Below are positions 45,111-55,348 of a DNA stretch of 64,000 nt, piece after piece; position 1 is the stretch's first letter; each line of letters starts with the position of its first letter. This DNA comes from Mammaliicoccus sp. Dog046 (GTDB lineage: Bacteria > Bacillota > Bacilli > Staphylococcales > Staphylococcaceae). Both the position numbers and the translations under genes were made by a program. The notes under the pieces are model-generated. The model worked only from the letters and a program-made list of their open reading frames with translations. It ran no database searches and was not told the origin of the DNA. Location: positions 1,784,446 to 1,848,445 of the forward strand of contig NZ_CP120131.1 in the NCBI RefSeq assembly GCF_034039665.1, in the 5' to 3' direction.

Positions 45111-46112
45111 ATGGTAAAAGAAAAAGAAAGAGACCATTATTTTGACAATGCTAGGTTCTTCCTAATTGTTCTAGTAGTATTTGGTCATTTAACACGATCA
45201 TATGTGAATGATACACATATTTTTAAAGCACTATATATGTTTATATACAGTTTCCATATGCCTGCATTTGTACTCATATCTGGATTCTTTGCTAAAGGTG
45301 TTGGAAAACCTCGTTACATAAAAAAAGTAACAATTAAACTTTTAGTCCCTTATCTTATCTTCCAAATATTTTATGGATTATATTACTATTACATAGACCG
45401 AGATGACACTTTAAATATAAGTCCATTTGATCCTCAATGGGCAATGTGGTTCTTAGTCAGCTTATTCTCATGGCATGTGATCCTTCACTTTGTAAGAAAC
45501 TTTAATCCTTATATTACATTTACAGTTGCGATAATACTTGGTTTAGTCGTTGGTTATTTCGACTTTATAAACGGTAAGTTAAGTTTATCTAGAACCTTTG
45601 TATTCTTTCCAATTTTCTTATTAGGCTATTATATTAATAAAGAACAGTCACTCATTTTAAGAAACAAGAAATATATTTGGCTATCTATATTGAGCTTGCT
45701 TGCTATATTTATCGCGTATTACCTAACAGACTATAATTTCGAATGGCTATTTGGAAGTAAACCATACTCTGCACTTGAACCAGACGTTGATGTATATAGT
45801 GCAATGAAACGACTATTCATATATGTAGTTATTTTTGTTTCAACATTAAGTTTCATGAATTTAATACCTGAACGAAAATTACCTCTCACATATATTGGTT
45901 CAAGAACAATGTTTATATATTTACTGCACGGATTATTCGTTGGACTATTTCGTTCTCAAGAATGGGATCGCGTACTCATTGATAAACCATATGTATGGAT
46001 TGCGATTATATTAATCACAATTATTATTGTTTACTTCTTTAGTAGTGATATTGTTAAACATTATGCAAATCCTGTGGTCAATGTTAAAAAGCCACCTAAA
46101 ACTAAAGAGTAA
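45111..46112 (+). CDS. Membrane acyltransferase (acyltransferase-3 family)
   Basis: 333 residues with about ten membrane helices. Family features are YFDNARFFLIVLVVFGHL (the conserved Asp-Arg and His), YSFHMPAFVLISGFF, and WFLVSLFSW. It transfers acyl groups, often acetyl, to an unknown surface or small-molecule acceptor. It lacks the SGNH domain of OatA. Located just after atl, as a related gene is in S. aureus (from memory), so a role in wall modification is plausible but not shown. GAGGAG precedes the ATG. Confidence 0.8.
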   Translation: MVKEKERDHYFDNARFFLIVLVVFGHLTRSYVNDTHIFKALYMFIYSFHMPAFVLISGFFAKGVGKPRYIKKVTIKLLVPYLIFQIFYGLYYYYIDRDDTLNISPFDPQWAMWFLVSLFSWHVILHFVRNFNPYITFTVAIILGLVVGYFDFINGKLSLSRTFVFFPIFLLGYYINKEQSLILRNKKYIWLSILSLLAIFIAYYLTDYNFEWLFGSKPYSALEPDVDVYSAMKRLFIYVVIFVSTLSFMNLIPERKLPLTYIGSRTMFIYLLHGLFVGLFRSQEWDRVLIDKPYVWIAIILITIIIVYFFSSDIVKHYANPVVNVKKPPKTKE

Positions 46113-46116
46113 TAAA

Positions 46117-46155
46117 AAAAGAATCTGGGTTCTATCCCAGATTCTTTTTTTCGTT
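46117..46155. terminator. Terminator between convergent genes
   Basis: AAAGAATCTGGG pairs with CCCAGATTCTTT around a short loop, with A's before and T's after, so it can work in both directions. Confidence 0.85.
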
Positions 46156-46212
46156 TGATGAGAAGTTATATCGTGCGATTGACACATAATCGCACGATAT
46201 CTCATCATCAAA
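46155..46212. repeat. Palindromic spacer repeat, ATCGTGCGATT family
   Basis: Perfect 13-bp arms ATATCGTGCGATT (46168-46180) and AATCGCACGATAT (46188-46200) around GACACAT, framed by TGATGAGA and CTCATCATCA. Shorter relatives are at 60802-60832 and 60858-60880. Confidence 0.75.
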
Positions 46213-46241
46213 TTTGATTCTCATTTTAATATTTAACTAAT

Positions 46242-46778
46242 CTACCTTATTAATGAATCATACGAAATTGTTCCTACAAACTTTTCATCCTGATTGAGTA
46301 AATACGCAGGTATTTGCACTTGTTTATGTGTAATCGGCGCTAATGTTTCGTTGTTATTGTATAAAGGCTCTAGTACTTCATAACTTGCACTTAATAAATA
46401 TGTTAAATAATCTATCCATTCTTGTGTATATGGTGTATCTGACTGTATAAATAGAACTGGATTTTCTTTCTTTTCTGTAGGTTGCATAAAATCTGAAACA
46501 AACCTTCTCTCATCCATCGATAACTCAGATTTTTCCTTAAATTTAATATGAAATTGCACATGCTTAATAAGGCGATGATCTTCCCCAAAGTAATATCGAT
46601 GGAAATGTGGCAGTTGATGTTCTGCTCGGCAAATATGTATGTTATCTTCTTCAAATGATATCATCCATTGCTCATCATTATTTTGAATAAGCACAAAAGT
46701 CGGATGTGGTAACCATTCAAATATATTTAAAGAAAGTAATAGCTTTAACTTCTGATTCATATTATTTAAATTCACCAT
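46242..46778 (-). CDS. Hypothetical protein
   Basis: 178 residues, soluble, not recognised. It is rich in aromatic and His residues (LPHFHRYYFGEDHRLIKHVQFHI) with an acidic middle (DERRFVSDFMQPTEKKEN). No signal peptide, membrane helix or known catalytic motif. GGGG lies 7 bases before the ATG. Convergent with the acyltransferase and divergent from the aminotransferase. I recall a conserved hypothetical in this interval in S. aureus, but give no function. Confidence 0.6.
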   Translation of the reverse strand: MVNLNNMNQKLKLLLSLNIFEWLPHPTFVLIQNNDEQWMISFEEDNIHICRAEHQLPHFHRYYFGEDHRLIKHVQFHIKFKEKSELSMDERRFVSDFMQPTEKKENPVLFIQSDTPYTQEWIDYLTYLLSASYEVLEPLYNNNETLAPITHKQVQIPAYLLNQDEKFVGTISYDSLIR

Positions 46779-46904
46779 ATAAACATCCCCTATTATTGTA
46801 ATGTTTCTCTAATTGTATTACGAATGCTAAATTTTATCTATAACCATTTATTTGTACAATATTTATCTGTATAATTAACTCATCGTACATAAGAGGTGAA
46901 TATC

Positions 46905-48062
46905 ATGCAACTACCATTAAATAAATTCGCATCTCAATTACAAGTATCTGGAATAAGAGCTATTTCAAATCGTATACCTGAAATTGATGATGTTATCAAC
47001 TTAACCGTTGGGCAACCTGATTTTCCTGTTCCTACACGTGTAAAAAATGCAATGAAAGACGCAATTGATCACAATTTTACATCTTATTCTCATAACGCAG
47101 GATTATTAGAACTTAGAAAAGTTATCAAATCCTATTATGAAAATCGATTTAATGCTCATTTTGATACGAACGAAATATTGGTTACTAACGGTGCCAGTGA
47201 AGCTTTAGATACCGCTTTACGAGGTATTATAGAGCCTGGTGACGAAGTATTAATACCATCACCGGTTTATGCAGGCTACGTGCCTTTAATTGAACTATTA
47301 GGTGCAACACCAGTATATATAGATACTACCCAAACTGGATTAAAAATAACACCTGAACTTGTTAAATCTCATATTACTTCTAAAACAAAAGCCATACTAT
47401 TGAATTATCCAAATAATCCTACAGGTATTACTTTGAATAAGCAAGAAGTAGACGATTTAGTTAACGTTTTTGAACAGTATCCTATTTTTATCGTCAGTGA
47501 TGAAATTTATGCTGAAAATACATTTAATCAAATACATACGTCATTTGCTTCATATGACTCCATTAAAGATAGATGTATCTTATTAGGCGGATTGAGTAAA
47601 TCTCATTCTATGACAGGTTTAAGAATTGGTTTTTTACTTGGACCTGCGTATGTGATGAAACAATTAACATTTGTTCATGCCTATAACTGTATTTGTGCTA
47701 ACGTACCTAGCCAATACGCAGCAATTGAAGCACTCACTCATTCTATAGATTCACCAAAAGAAATGAACAAAGCTTATATCGAACGTCGTGACTACGTTTA
47801 TGATCGATTAATAAATATAGGATTTGAATTAGATGAGAAGCCACAAGGTGCATTTTATATCTTCCCTAAAATTTCACACTTTGGTATGGATGATTATGAC
47901 TTTTGCATGAAAGCATTAGAAACGTATCACGTGGCAATCGTTCCAGGTTCTGCATTCACGCATATAGGTAAAGGTTATATCCGTATTTCTTACGCCTATA
48001 ATTTAGAAGCGTTAGAAGAAGGTCTTAACCGTTTAGAACGTATGGTTAAAGATTTATTTTAA
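46905..48062 (+). CDS. PLP-dependent class I/II aminotransferase
   Basis: 385 residues, fold-type I. LTVGQPDFPVPTRVK at the N-terminus, LNYPNNPTGITL (about 165), IVSDEIYAE with the pyridine-contacting Asp, the Schiff-base lysine in GGLSKSHSMTGLRIGF (near 230), and YIRISYAYN with the carboxylate-binding Arg. It resembles PatA-type aminotransferases acting on N-acetyl-LL-diaminopimelate or aromatic amino acids. The exact substrate cannot be told from sequence. GAGGTG lies 6 bases before the ATG at 46905. Confidence 0.85.
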   Translation: MQLPLNKFASQLQVSGIRAISNRIPEIDDVINLTVGQPDFPVPTRVKNAMKDAIDHNFTSYSHNAGLLELRKVIKSYYENRFNAHFDTNEILVTNGASEALDTALRGIIEPGDEVLIPSPVYAGYVPLIELLGATPVYIDTTQTGLKITPELVKSHITSKTKAILLNYPNNPTGITLNKQEVDDLVNVFEQYPIFIVSDEIYAENTFNQIHTSFASYDSIKDRCILLGGLSKSHSMTGLRIGFLLGPAYVMKQLTFVHAYNCICANVPSQYAAIEALTHSIDSPKEMNKAYIERRDYVYDRLINIGFELDEKPQGAFYIFPKISHFGMDDYDFCMKALETYHVAIVPGSAFTHIGKGYIRISYAYNLEALEEGLNRLERMVKDLF

Positions 48063-48083
48063 ACTTAATCACCACAAAAATAA

Positions 48084-48136
48084 AAAAAGCACTCATGTCC
48101 AAGATTTTAAAAATCTTAACATGAGTGCTATTTTTA
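48084..48136 (+). terminator. Aminotransferase gene terminator
   Basis: AGCACTCATGT and ACATGAGTGCT arms with an inner AAGATTTT/AAAATCTT stem, then TATTTTTATT. It may also serve the convergent menB transcript. Confidence 0.88.
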
Positions 48137-48167
48137 TTGTAAGGATATCATTATCCTTATTTATGTT

Positions 48168-48986
48168 TTAAGGAAACTTAGGGAATTGATCGAAGTCTGG
48201 TTGACGTTTTTCTTTAAATGCGTCACGACCTTCTTTCGCTTCATCAGAAGTGTAATATAATAATGTTGCGTCACCAGCAAATTGTTGTAAACCTGCAAGG
48301 CCGTCTGTATCAGCATTCATTGCTGCTTTTAAGAATCTTAATGCAGTTGGTGAATGTTGCATCATTTCTTTACACCATTGTACTGTTTCATCTTCAATTT
48401 TATCTAAAGGCACAACTGTGTTAACTAAGCCCATATCGATTGCTTCTTTAGCATCATATTGACGACATAAGAACCAAATTTCACGTGCTTTTTTATGGCC
48501 AACGATTCTAGCTAAATAACCTGAACCGTAACCAGCATCAAATGAACCTACTTTTGGTCCAGTTTGTCCAAAACGTGCATTCTCTGCAGCAATTGTTAAG
48601 TCACATACGATATGTAACACATGTCCTCCACCAATCGCATAGCCTCTAACCATCGCTACAACTGGCTTAGGAATAACACGAATTAAACGTTGTAAGTCTA
48701 ATACATTTAATCTTGGAATTTGGTCATCTCCAACGTAACCACCATGTCCACGGATAGATTGATCTCCACCTGAACAGAATGCTAAATCGCCTTCACCTGT
48801 TAAAATGATTGAACCAATTCTTTGATCATCTCTTGCTCTTGAAAATGCATCTATCATTTCTTGTACTGTTAAAGGTGTAAATGCGTTACGTACCTCTGGA
48901 CGGTTTATAGTAATTTTAGCGATACCTTCGTAAAATTCATATTTAATTTCTTTGTATTCTTTTATCGTTTCCCATTGTCTTGACAT
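48168..48986 (-). CDS. menB: 1,4-dihydroxy-2-naphthoyl-CoA synthase
   Basis: 272 residues, crotonase superfamily. Oxyanion-hole and active-site phrases are [39 protein letters not shown] and [15 protein letters not shown]. It closes the naphthoquinone ring from o-succinylbenzoyl-CoA in menaquinone synthesis. Length matches MenB (about 273). Last gene of the leftward menF-menD-menH-menB operon, overlapping menH by 25 bases. GGAGG precedes the ATG. Confidence 0.97.
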   Translation of the reverse strand: MSRQWETIKEYKEIKYEFYEGIAKITINRPEVRNAFTPLTVQEMIDAFSRARDDQRIGSIILTGEGDLAFCSGGDQSIRGHGGYVGDDQIPRLNVLDLQRLIRVIPKPVVAMVRGYAIGGGHVLHIVCDLTIAAENARFGQTGPKVGSFDAGYGSGYLARIVGHKKAREIWFLCRQYDAKEAIDMGLVNTVVPLDKIEDETVQWCKEMMQHSPTALRFLKAAMNADTDGLAGLQQFAGDATLLYYTSDEAKEGRDAFKEKRQPDFDQFPKFP

Positions 48987-49783
48987 AATTTGCCTCCTAA
49001 AATAAATTCTATTACTATTGTATCAAATTTTGTTGGTTGTTCCACATGAATTGTGTGGCCAGCACCTTGCACCATATGAAAAGTACTTTTTTTCATCAAT
49101 TGATTCATACGTTGACCAATATTAATGAATTTAGCATCCTTCTCACCAACAATGATGCAAGTTGGCACATTGAATTGATGTAACACTTCCCAATATGAAG
49201 GTTGCGCACCTGTACCATAATCGACAAGTGCTTTACATAACCCTTTTGGTTGTTGTGATAATCTCATTAGTTCTATGCGCTGTTTTTCTGTATCTGTAAG
49301 TACCGATTGGCTATCAAATAAAGGTAATTTGGACCATTCTTCAACAAACTGTTTTAATCCAACTTCTTGAATATATGATGCTCTATTTTTATCTACTTCT
49401 ATGCGCGCTTGTTTATCAACATCATTCGAAATGCCTGGACTTGCACTTTCTAAAATAAGGCCTTCTATCAATGTTGGGAATTGATTTGCGAAGCTTAACG
49501 CTACACGTCCACCCATAGAATAACCATGGATATAAACTTTTTTAAGATTGTAATGCATAATTAAAGACTTGATTTGATCAGCTATATAAGCCATATCCCA
49601 CGTTAAATCATCATTTGAATTGTCATTCCCATGTCCTGGTAAATCGACTGTAATAACATTGATACCTTGATTGATCAATGTTTCTTCAACTAAATGAAAA
49701 GTCGTATGATCACTTATAAATCCATGTAATAAAATTAACGTTGGATTTTCTGAATTTGTCAGCTTAGCGTAGTGTGTTAACAT
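48962..49783 (-). CDS. menH: 2-succinyl-6-hydroxy-2,4-cyclohexadiene-1-carboxylate synthase
   Basis: 273 residues, alpha/beta hydrolase. Oxyanion HGFISDH, nucleophile [14 protein letters not shown] (Ser near residue 93), and catalytic His in [11 protein letters not shown] at the end. It eliminates pyruvate from the MenD product. Placement between menD and menB, with overlaps on both sides (20 and 25 bases), supports MenH over a generic esterase. Confidence 0.93.
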   Translation of the reverse strand: MLTHYAKLTNSENPTLILLHGFISDHTTFHLVEETLINQGINVITVDLPGHGNDNSNDDLTWDMAYIADQIKSLIMHYNLKKVYIHGYSMGGRVALSFANQFPTLIEGLILESASPGISNDVDKQARIEVDKNRASYIQEVGLKQFVEEWSKLPLFDSQSVLTDTEKQRIELMRLSQQPKGLCKALVDYGTGAQPSYWEVLHQFNVPTCIIVGEKDAKFINIGQRMNQLMKKSTFHMVQGAGHTIHVEQPTKFDTIVIEFILGGKLCQDNGKR

Positions 49784-51443
49784 ACTGAATGCCTTTCATT
49801 TTGTTGAAAAGTTCACGATGTGTTTCTGTATTTATTTCTCGATTTGTTACTATTTCATATAAATAAGATCCAAATTGAGGTAAATTCTGACGTTTATAAT
49901 CTGATACATCTTCGAATTTTTCATAACCTAGTTCATATAAATGCGCAACATGTTGAAAATCAAGATTCAATGGTGTACCGAAGAGTTTCTCAAAGTGTTC
50001 AGGCGCTTCTTCTTTAGGTGCTAAATAATTAAATATGCCTCCACCATTGTTGTTCATGCATATGATAGTAATATCTAAATCATGTAATTTACTCATAATA
50101 AGTCCATTCATATCATGGAAAAATGATATATCACCAATGATTAATGTTACTTTTTTGTATACTGCCATTCCTAATGCTGTAGATACAACACCATCTATAC
50201 CATTTGCACCTCTGTTGGCCGCAATTTCAGCTTTAGAACCAATATTAAATGTATCCACATCTCTAATTGGCATACTATTACCAACAAACAATGTATCTTT
50301 TGAGGTCAATTTCTTAAGAATATTCCCCATCGCTGCACCTTCATCTGTTTCTTCTTCAATATACTGTTCAATTAATGATTTCGCTTCATTTTCCATTGTA
50401 ATCCACTTATCAAGCCAGTTTTTATTTTGAGTTGGTGTGACATCTTGAGCTTGTCTAAAGAAATCATTAGGACTCATTTCCACAGATAATGTTGGTACTT
50501 TTGGATAAGCATCAGGTGTATCATTATTTTGCACAAGAATTTGCGGACATTTAACAGATTTAAGCCAATTATTTAAATGCTTCGAAACAACTGGTTGTCC
50601 AACTCTTATAATAAATTGAGGTTCAATACTTAAACCACCTTTAAATAATGCATCATAAGTTGAAATGACATTAGGATGATTTAATCTTCTCAAATTACTT
50701 AAAGGGTCTGCTAAGATTGGTATATTATGAATCGCTGAATACGTTAAAATTTGTGATAAATCTTGTCCTTGTGTATCACCTACAACAACGACACCTCTAG
50801 GTTTTTCAATGTAAGTTTGTACATTAGAAAAATCAATTGATTTCTGGTACTTCGTTTCTACCTTTCGCTTAGATGAGAGATAGCGTCTAAGTTTCACATT
50901 TGGTATTAACGGTTCTCTAAATGGAAAGTTAAAATGTACTGGCCCTCTTTGTGGACCGACAAAATGTTTTTCCGCTTTAATCATATTGATATGAATCGCA
51001 TTTAACGTTTCTTCCGTTTCATCAGCAATCGGCATATCCATTTGGAATTTCGTGAAATTTTGGAACATATTTACTTGATTAATGGCTTGTGGCGCACCTA
51101 CGTTTCTTAATTCATGCGGGCGGTCACTCGTTACTACAATAAGTGGTAACTTGCTGATAAAAGCTTCAGATACAGCTGGTGTATAATTTGATGCTGCAGT
51201 TCCAGAAGTACAGATGATTGCTACTGGTCGTTGATTTCCTTTAATAATACCTAGAGCAAAGAAAGCTGCACTTCTCTCATCAGGATGAATCCACGTCTTA
51301 ATATGTGGATGTCTTTCACATGCAATGGCTAATGGTGTTGATCTAGATCCTGGGCTAATAACGACATCATCAACGCCATATTCATATAACTTTGATACAA
51401 ATGTAAATACTTGTTTCGTAAGACTCTCTATATGCGTACTCAA
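49764..51443 (-). CDS. menD: 2-succinyl-5-enolpyruvyl-6-hydroxy-3-cyclohexene-1-carboxylate synthase
   Basis: 559 residues, thiamine-diphosphate enzyme. N-terminal VVISPGSRSTPLAIA with HPDERSAAFFALG, middle ICTSGTAASNYTPAVSEAF, and ThDP motif GDISFFHDMNGL followed by MNNNGGGIF. It condenses isochorismate with 2-oxoglutarate. Two bases downstream of menF, overlapping menH, so co-translated. Length is normal for the family. Confidence 0.97.
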   Translation of the reverse strand: MSTHIESLTKQVFTFVSKLYEYGVDDVVISPGSRSTPLAIACERHPHIKTWIHPDERSAAFFALGIIKGNQRPVAIICTSGTAASNYTPAVSEAFISKLPLIVVTSDRPHELRNVGAPQAINQVNMFQNFTKFQMDMPIADETEETLNAIHINMIKAEKHFVGPQRGPVHFNFPFREPLIPNVKLRRYLSSKRKVETKYQKSIDFSNVQTYIEKPRGVVVVGDTQGQDLSQILTYSAIHNIPILADPLSNLRRLNHPNVISTYDALFKGGLSIEPQFIIRVGQPVVSKHLNNWLKSVKCPQILVQNNDTPDAYPKVPTLSVEMSPNDFFRQAQDVTPTQNKNWLDKWITMENEAKSLIEQYIEEETDEGAAMGNILKKLTSKDTLFVGNSMPIRDVDTFNIGSKAEIAANRGANGIDGVVSTALGMAVYKKVTLIIGDISFFHDMNGLIMSKLHDLDITIICMNNNGGGIFNYLAPKEEAPEHFEKLFGTPLNLDFQHVAHLYELGYEKFEDVSDYKRQNLPQFGSYLYEIVTNREINTETHRELFNKMKGIQYVNTLR

Positions 51444-51445
51444 AT

Positions 51446-52798
51446 CTACATCACTCCTAGTGCTTTTAACATTGGTTTAAATTTCAAATCTGTTTCTTCA
51501 AATTCTGAAATTGCATTTGAATCTTTAACGATTCCACAACCGGAATATAACGTAGCTACTTTATCTTTAACAAGCATTGATCTAATAGAAACAACAAATT
51601 CACCATTGTTATCTAAATCCATATACCCAAGCGGCGCACCATAAAATCCTCTTGTACCAAATTCTTCATGTTCTATATATTTTATCGCTTCTACTTTTGG
51701 AAAACCACCTAATGCAGGTGTCGGATGCAATTGATTAACGATGTCTAGTACATTTTCCGAAAGTAAATCTGCTTGGATATTCGTATATAAATGATACAAA
51801 TGTTTATTTGTTAAAATCGTTGGTCTTTCATCATATTTTAAATGTTTCGTAAATGGTTTAATATCATGAATGATACTATCCACTACATAACGATGTTCAA
51901 ACTGATTCTTAGCATCGTTTAATAATTCATCTTTATAAACTTGGTTCTGTCCTTCATCATCTGATCTTGCAATCGTTCCCGCAATTGCATTCGTAAACAA
52001 TTTGCCGTTGTCTATTTGACATAACTGCTCAGGTGTTTGAGAAATGAATTGTGATTTGCCTGATTCAAATAATAATAAATAGCTTGATTCATGGCTATCT
52101 AAAGATCTTTGTAAAGCATCTTCAACATTTACATGCTCATTAAATTCAATTTTTCTTCTTCTTGCTAGTACGACTTTTTGTAATGCAACTGATGCATTCA
52201 TTAATGATACAGCTTTCGTCACTAGATCTTTCCATGCTTCACTTTGAATATCATAATTATCAACAACTTCTGGTGTATGTTCAATCGTAGATGTAACACG
52301 AGGTTTTATCTTTTCTACCATTTGATATAATTGTTCTATATCAAATTGATTACTGTGATCCGTATACGTTAAATAACTACGGCCATTCTCAATCGTAATC
52401 ATAAATTTAGGTAAGACAAAATGGCTCATCCCGAAGTCTTGCCATTCATTTGTTAGAGCATGTTCTGAAAATTGAAAGCCACCGAAAAATTTCAAATGAT
52501 GCTTTTCTTCATGATCTTTGTGGGCATCTAACTGTTCTTTAATGTTCTGCCAACAATCATATATTTCATCGTGTTTTAAATGTGAATATCTCGCTTCTAA
52601 CAAATAACCGATACCGCACATTTCTAATTTGTAATCCTTAGACTTGTAATAAAAACGTTGTCCTTTTAAATTAATTTCTTCTCTTAATAAATGGATTATA
52701 TTTGGTTGATCTTGAAGCTCAATTTCAACTGAAATATAATTTTTATTTACGTCGATTTCAGAAATTATTTTTTGCTTCAAATCCGTCCTCAAGGCCAT
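51446..52798 (-). CDS. menF: Isochorismate synthase
   Basis: 450 residues, chorismate-binding family. C-terminal catalytic domain signatures are KVVLARRRKIEF, FESGKSQFISQTPEQL, NAIAGTIARSDDE, LHPTPALGGFPKVEAI and YSGCGIVKDSNAISE. It commits chorismate to menaquinone. First gene of the leftward men operon, with menA divergent about 190 bases away. The ribosome site before the ATG is weak (AAGTGAG). Confidence 0.95.
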   Translation of the reverse strand: MALRTDLKQKIISEIDVNKNYISVEIELQDQPNIIHLLREEINLKGQRFYYKSKDYKLEMCGIGYLLEARYSHLKHDEIYDCWQNIKEQLDAHKDHEEKHHLKFFGGFQFSEHALTNEWQDFGMSHFVLPKFMITIENGRSYLTYTDHSNQFDIEQLYQMVEKIKPRVTSTIEHTPEVVDNYDIQSEAWKDLVTKAVSLMNASVALQKVVLARRRKIEFNEHVNVEDALQRSLDSHESSYLLLFESGKSQFISQTPEQLCQIDNGKLFTNAIAGTIARSDDEGQNQVYKDELLNDAKNQFEHRYVVDSIIHDIKPFTKHLKYDERPTILTNKHLYHLYTNIQADLLSENVLDIVNQLHPTPALGGFPKVEAIKYIEHEEFGTRGFYGAPLGYMDLDNNGEFVVSIRSMLVKDKVATLYSGCGIVKDSNAISEFEETDLKFKPMLKALGVM

Positions 52799-52984
52799 CT
52801 CACTTCCACTTCTTTCCGATAAATATCTATCTACCTATTTTATCATTTTTTATCATAACATGTGCTAATATTGCTTTTAGAAAAGCGAATATATATTAAA
52901 ATTTTACACAATTACAGTGATTGACCAATTGAATCTGAAAGCATATACTAATACTGTCAAAAATATTATTATAAGAGGTACAAT

Positions 52985-53923
52985 ATGTCACAAAATTTAT
53001 CTCAGCATTCTGGATTAAAAAAATATTACCATCTAATGAGACCACATACGCTCACTGCTTCATTTGTACCCGTCTTATTAGGTACAGCAGCTTCAAAAAT
53101 ATTTTTAACTGGTGCTGAATCTTCAATCAAAATTTCGGTTGTCCTTGCAATGCTTTTAGCAAGCATACTTATACAAGCAGCAACCAACATGTTCAATGAA
53201 TATTTCGATTATAAACGCGGACTCGATGACCATACTTCAGTTGGTATCGGTGGTGCAATTGTTCGAAACGGCATGTCACCTAAATCAGTCTACAACATAG
53301 CAATTGTCTTTTATATTATATCTATATTTTTAGGTATTTATATTTGTATGCAAAGTACTTGGTTACTAATACCAATAGGACTTGTTTGTATGGCAATTGG
53401 TTATTTATATACAGGCGGACCATACCCGATTTCTTGGACACCATTTGGAGAAATCTTTGCCGGATTCTTCATGGGCTTTGTTATCGTTATGATATCCTTC
53501 TATATTCAAACAGGTCATTTAAGCTTCTTCCCTGCATTACTTAGTATCCCAGTTTCTATTACTATTGGTCTAATTAACTTAGCAAATAATATTAGAGACC
53601 GCGAAAAAGATAAATTAAGCGGAAGAAAGACTTATGCAATATTAGTTGGAAAAAGATTTTCAATCATGACTATGGCTATTTTATATATCGTTGCATATGT
53701 CATCGTTATATACTTAGCATTATTTAAACCATATGGATCAATATTATGGCTACTCGTATTAATTTCAGTACCATTCCCAATTAAAGCAGTAAGACGCTTT
53801 AATAAGAATGACACACCACAATCTATGATGCCCGCTATGGCAGCAACAGGAAAAGCAAATACAATATTCGGTCTTTTATTAGCACTTGGTGTATACATCA
53901 GTGGACTACTAGGCGGTATGTAA
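52985..53923 (+). CDS. menA: 1,4-dihydroxy-2-naphthoate polyprenyltransferase
   Basis: 312 residues, UbiA family, about eight to nine membrane helices. The first Asp-rich motif is in NMFNEYFDYKRGLDD and the second in NLANNIRDREKDKLSGRKT. It prenylates DHNA to demethylmenaquinone in the membrane. Divergent from menF. Its product feeds Qox, encoded near 3-7 kb. AGAGG precedes the ATG at 52985. Confidence 0.96.
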   Translation: MSQNLSQHSGLKKYYHLMRPHTLTASFVPVLLGTAASKIFLTGAESSIKISVVLAMLLASILIQAATNMFNEYFDYKRGLDDHTSVGIGGAIVRNGMSPKSVYNIAIVFYIISIFLGIYICMQSTWLLIPIGLVCMAIGYLYTGGPYPISWTPFGEIFAGFFMGFVIVMISFYIQTGHLSFFPALLSIPVSITIGLINLANNIRDREKDKLSGRKTYAILVGKRFSIMTMAILYIVAYVIVIYLALFKPYGSILWLLVLISVPFPIKAVRRFNKNDTPQSMMPAMAATGKANTIFGLLLALGVYISGLLGGM

Positions 53924-53925
53924 AT

Positions 53926-53975
53926 AAAACCTGAAGATAAAGTTCAAAACGAACTTTGTCTTCAGGTTTTTTATT
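53926..53975 (+). terminator. menA terminator
   Basis: AAAACCTGAAGA-AAAGTTC pairs with GAACTTT-TCTTCAGGTTTT, followed by TTATTT. Confidence 0.9.
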
Positions 53976-53989
53976 TGAATTTATTTAGC

Positions 53990-54470
53990 GAGTTAATTCA
54001 CGACTTTGGCTATCTCTTGGATTAACTTCGGTGTTAACTCACGACTTTGGCTTTCTCTTGGATTAATTCCGGAGTTAACTCACGACTTTGGCTTTCTCTT
54101 GGATTAATTCCGGAGTTAACTCACGACTTGGCTCATCTCTTGGATTAACTTCCGCGTTAACTCACGACTTTGGCCGTTTCTTGGATTAACTTCCGAGTTA
54201 ACTCACAACTTTGGCTATCTCTTGGATTAATTCCAGAGTTAACTCACGACTTTGGCTATCTCTTGGATTAATTCCAGAGTTAACTCACGACTTAGCTCAT
54301 CTCTTGGATTAATTCCGGAGTTAACTCACGACTTTGGCTTTCTCTTGGATTAATTCCGGAGTTAACTCACGACTTGGCTCATCTCTTGGATTAACTTCCG
54401 CGTTAACTCACGACTTTGGCCGTTTCTTGGATTAACTTCCGCGTTAACTCACGACTTGGCTCATCTCGTC
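53990..54470. repeat. 41-bp tandem array, 11 copies plus a partial
   Basis: Units begin at 53990 and every 41 bases to 54441; the last is truncated and degenerates by about 54470. Each unit has GTTAACTCACGAC, then a variable TTTGGCTATC / TTGGCTCATC segment, then TCTTGGATTAA and TTCC. Length is kept at 41 even where the middle differs (an extra base in one place is balanced by one lost in another). The sequence is unrelated to the 29.3-kb array of the same period. The rest of the spacer to 54542 shows no gene. Confidence 0.92.
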
Positions 54471-54542
54471 GCTTAATTCATAACTTAATCTACGACTCAC
54501 GCAATTTCCCTACTCAACTTCCAAGCCCAGCTACTTCAACAC

Positions 54543-55268
54543 CTACGTTCGCAAAATTCCCATTATATCTTGTTCAATTTTTTCGTGATCTTCACTACGT
54601 GTCATTAGATGTGATGCGTTTTTATATTCTTTTAATGTTTTATCTTCAGTAGCCACATTATTATAAATATATTCTGCACTTTCTTTATATAATTGTTGGT
54701 CTTGACCACCATACATAATTGAAATTGGATTTTTAATTTCTTTTAAATCGTTCATTATTTCAACGATGAATGCTGTAAATAATTTAGCACCTTGATCATA
54801 ATCTTCTATTAAAGCAAGCTGTCTCTCACTTTCTTCTTGATTTAATCCTTGAATTTCGTTCATTTTCTTACCATAACGTTTTAGTCTACTTTTGATATCT
54901 TCACCATAGCGTTCTTGCGGCGTCGACATGGCAATGCACTTATTTATTTTATGTGTTTCTGAAAGTTTTAATGACATTAATCCGCCTAATGATACGCCTA
55001 GCACATTAATCACTTCATAACCTTCATCTATTAAAAATTGATACGCCGCTTCAACTTGTGCCCACCAATCTCTAACGTCATACGCTAAAAATGATTCGAT
55101 ACTTAATCCATGTCCTTTATAAGCAGGTACATAGCATGTAAATCCTACCTTATGTAATATTTCTGCAAGGTCTTTCACATCTCTAATCGTTCCTGTGAAA
55201 GAATGTAAAAGTAATACCGCTTCATTACCACCTTTCAAATAAATATTTCTAGATTCTTTTAATTTCAA
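54543..55268 (-). CDS. Carboxylesterase (Est30-like alpha/beta hydrolase)
   Basis: 241 residues. AVLLLHSFTG oxyanion region, YVPAYKGHGLSIESF, nucleophile in NVLGVSLGGLMSLKL (Ser near residue 93) and catalytic His in NASHLMTRSEDHEKI. It resembles the small carboxylesterases of Bacillus and Geobacillus (Est30). TTG at 55268 is the preferred start: AGG lies 6 bases upstream, and the distance to AVLLLH then equals that of Est30 as I remember it. The track-length GTG at 55280 has no ribosome site. Substrate unknown; monocistronic. Confidence 0.85.
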   Translation of the reverse strand: MKLKESRNIYLKGGNEAVLLLHSFTGTIRDVKDLAEILHKVGFTCYVPAYKGHGLSIESFLAYDVRDWWAQVEAAYQFLIDEGYEVINVLGVSLGGLMSLKLSETHKINKCIAMSTPQERYGEDIKSRLKRYGKKMNEIQGLNQEESERQLALIEDYDQGAKLFTAFIVEIMNDLKEIKNPISIMYGGQDQQLYKESAEYIYNNVATEDKTLKEYKNASHLMTRSEDHEKIEQDIMGILRT

Positions 55269-55348
55269 CAACTTCCTCACTCCATCATTTTAATTCATTT
55301 GTTTAATCATACCACCTTAGTCTTCTTTTACCTTATTCTCATTAAAAA

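Noticed and set aside
53990-54470. Possible CRISPR array
   Set aside because: Direct head-to-tail 41-bp repeats with no spacers.
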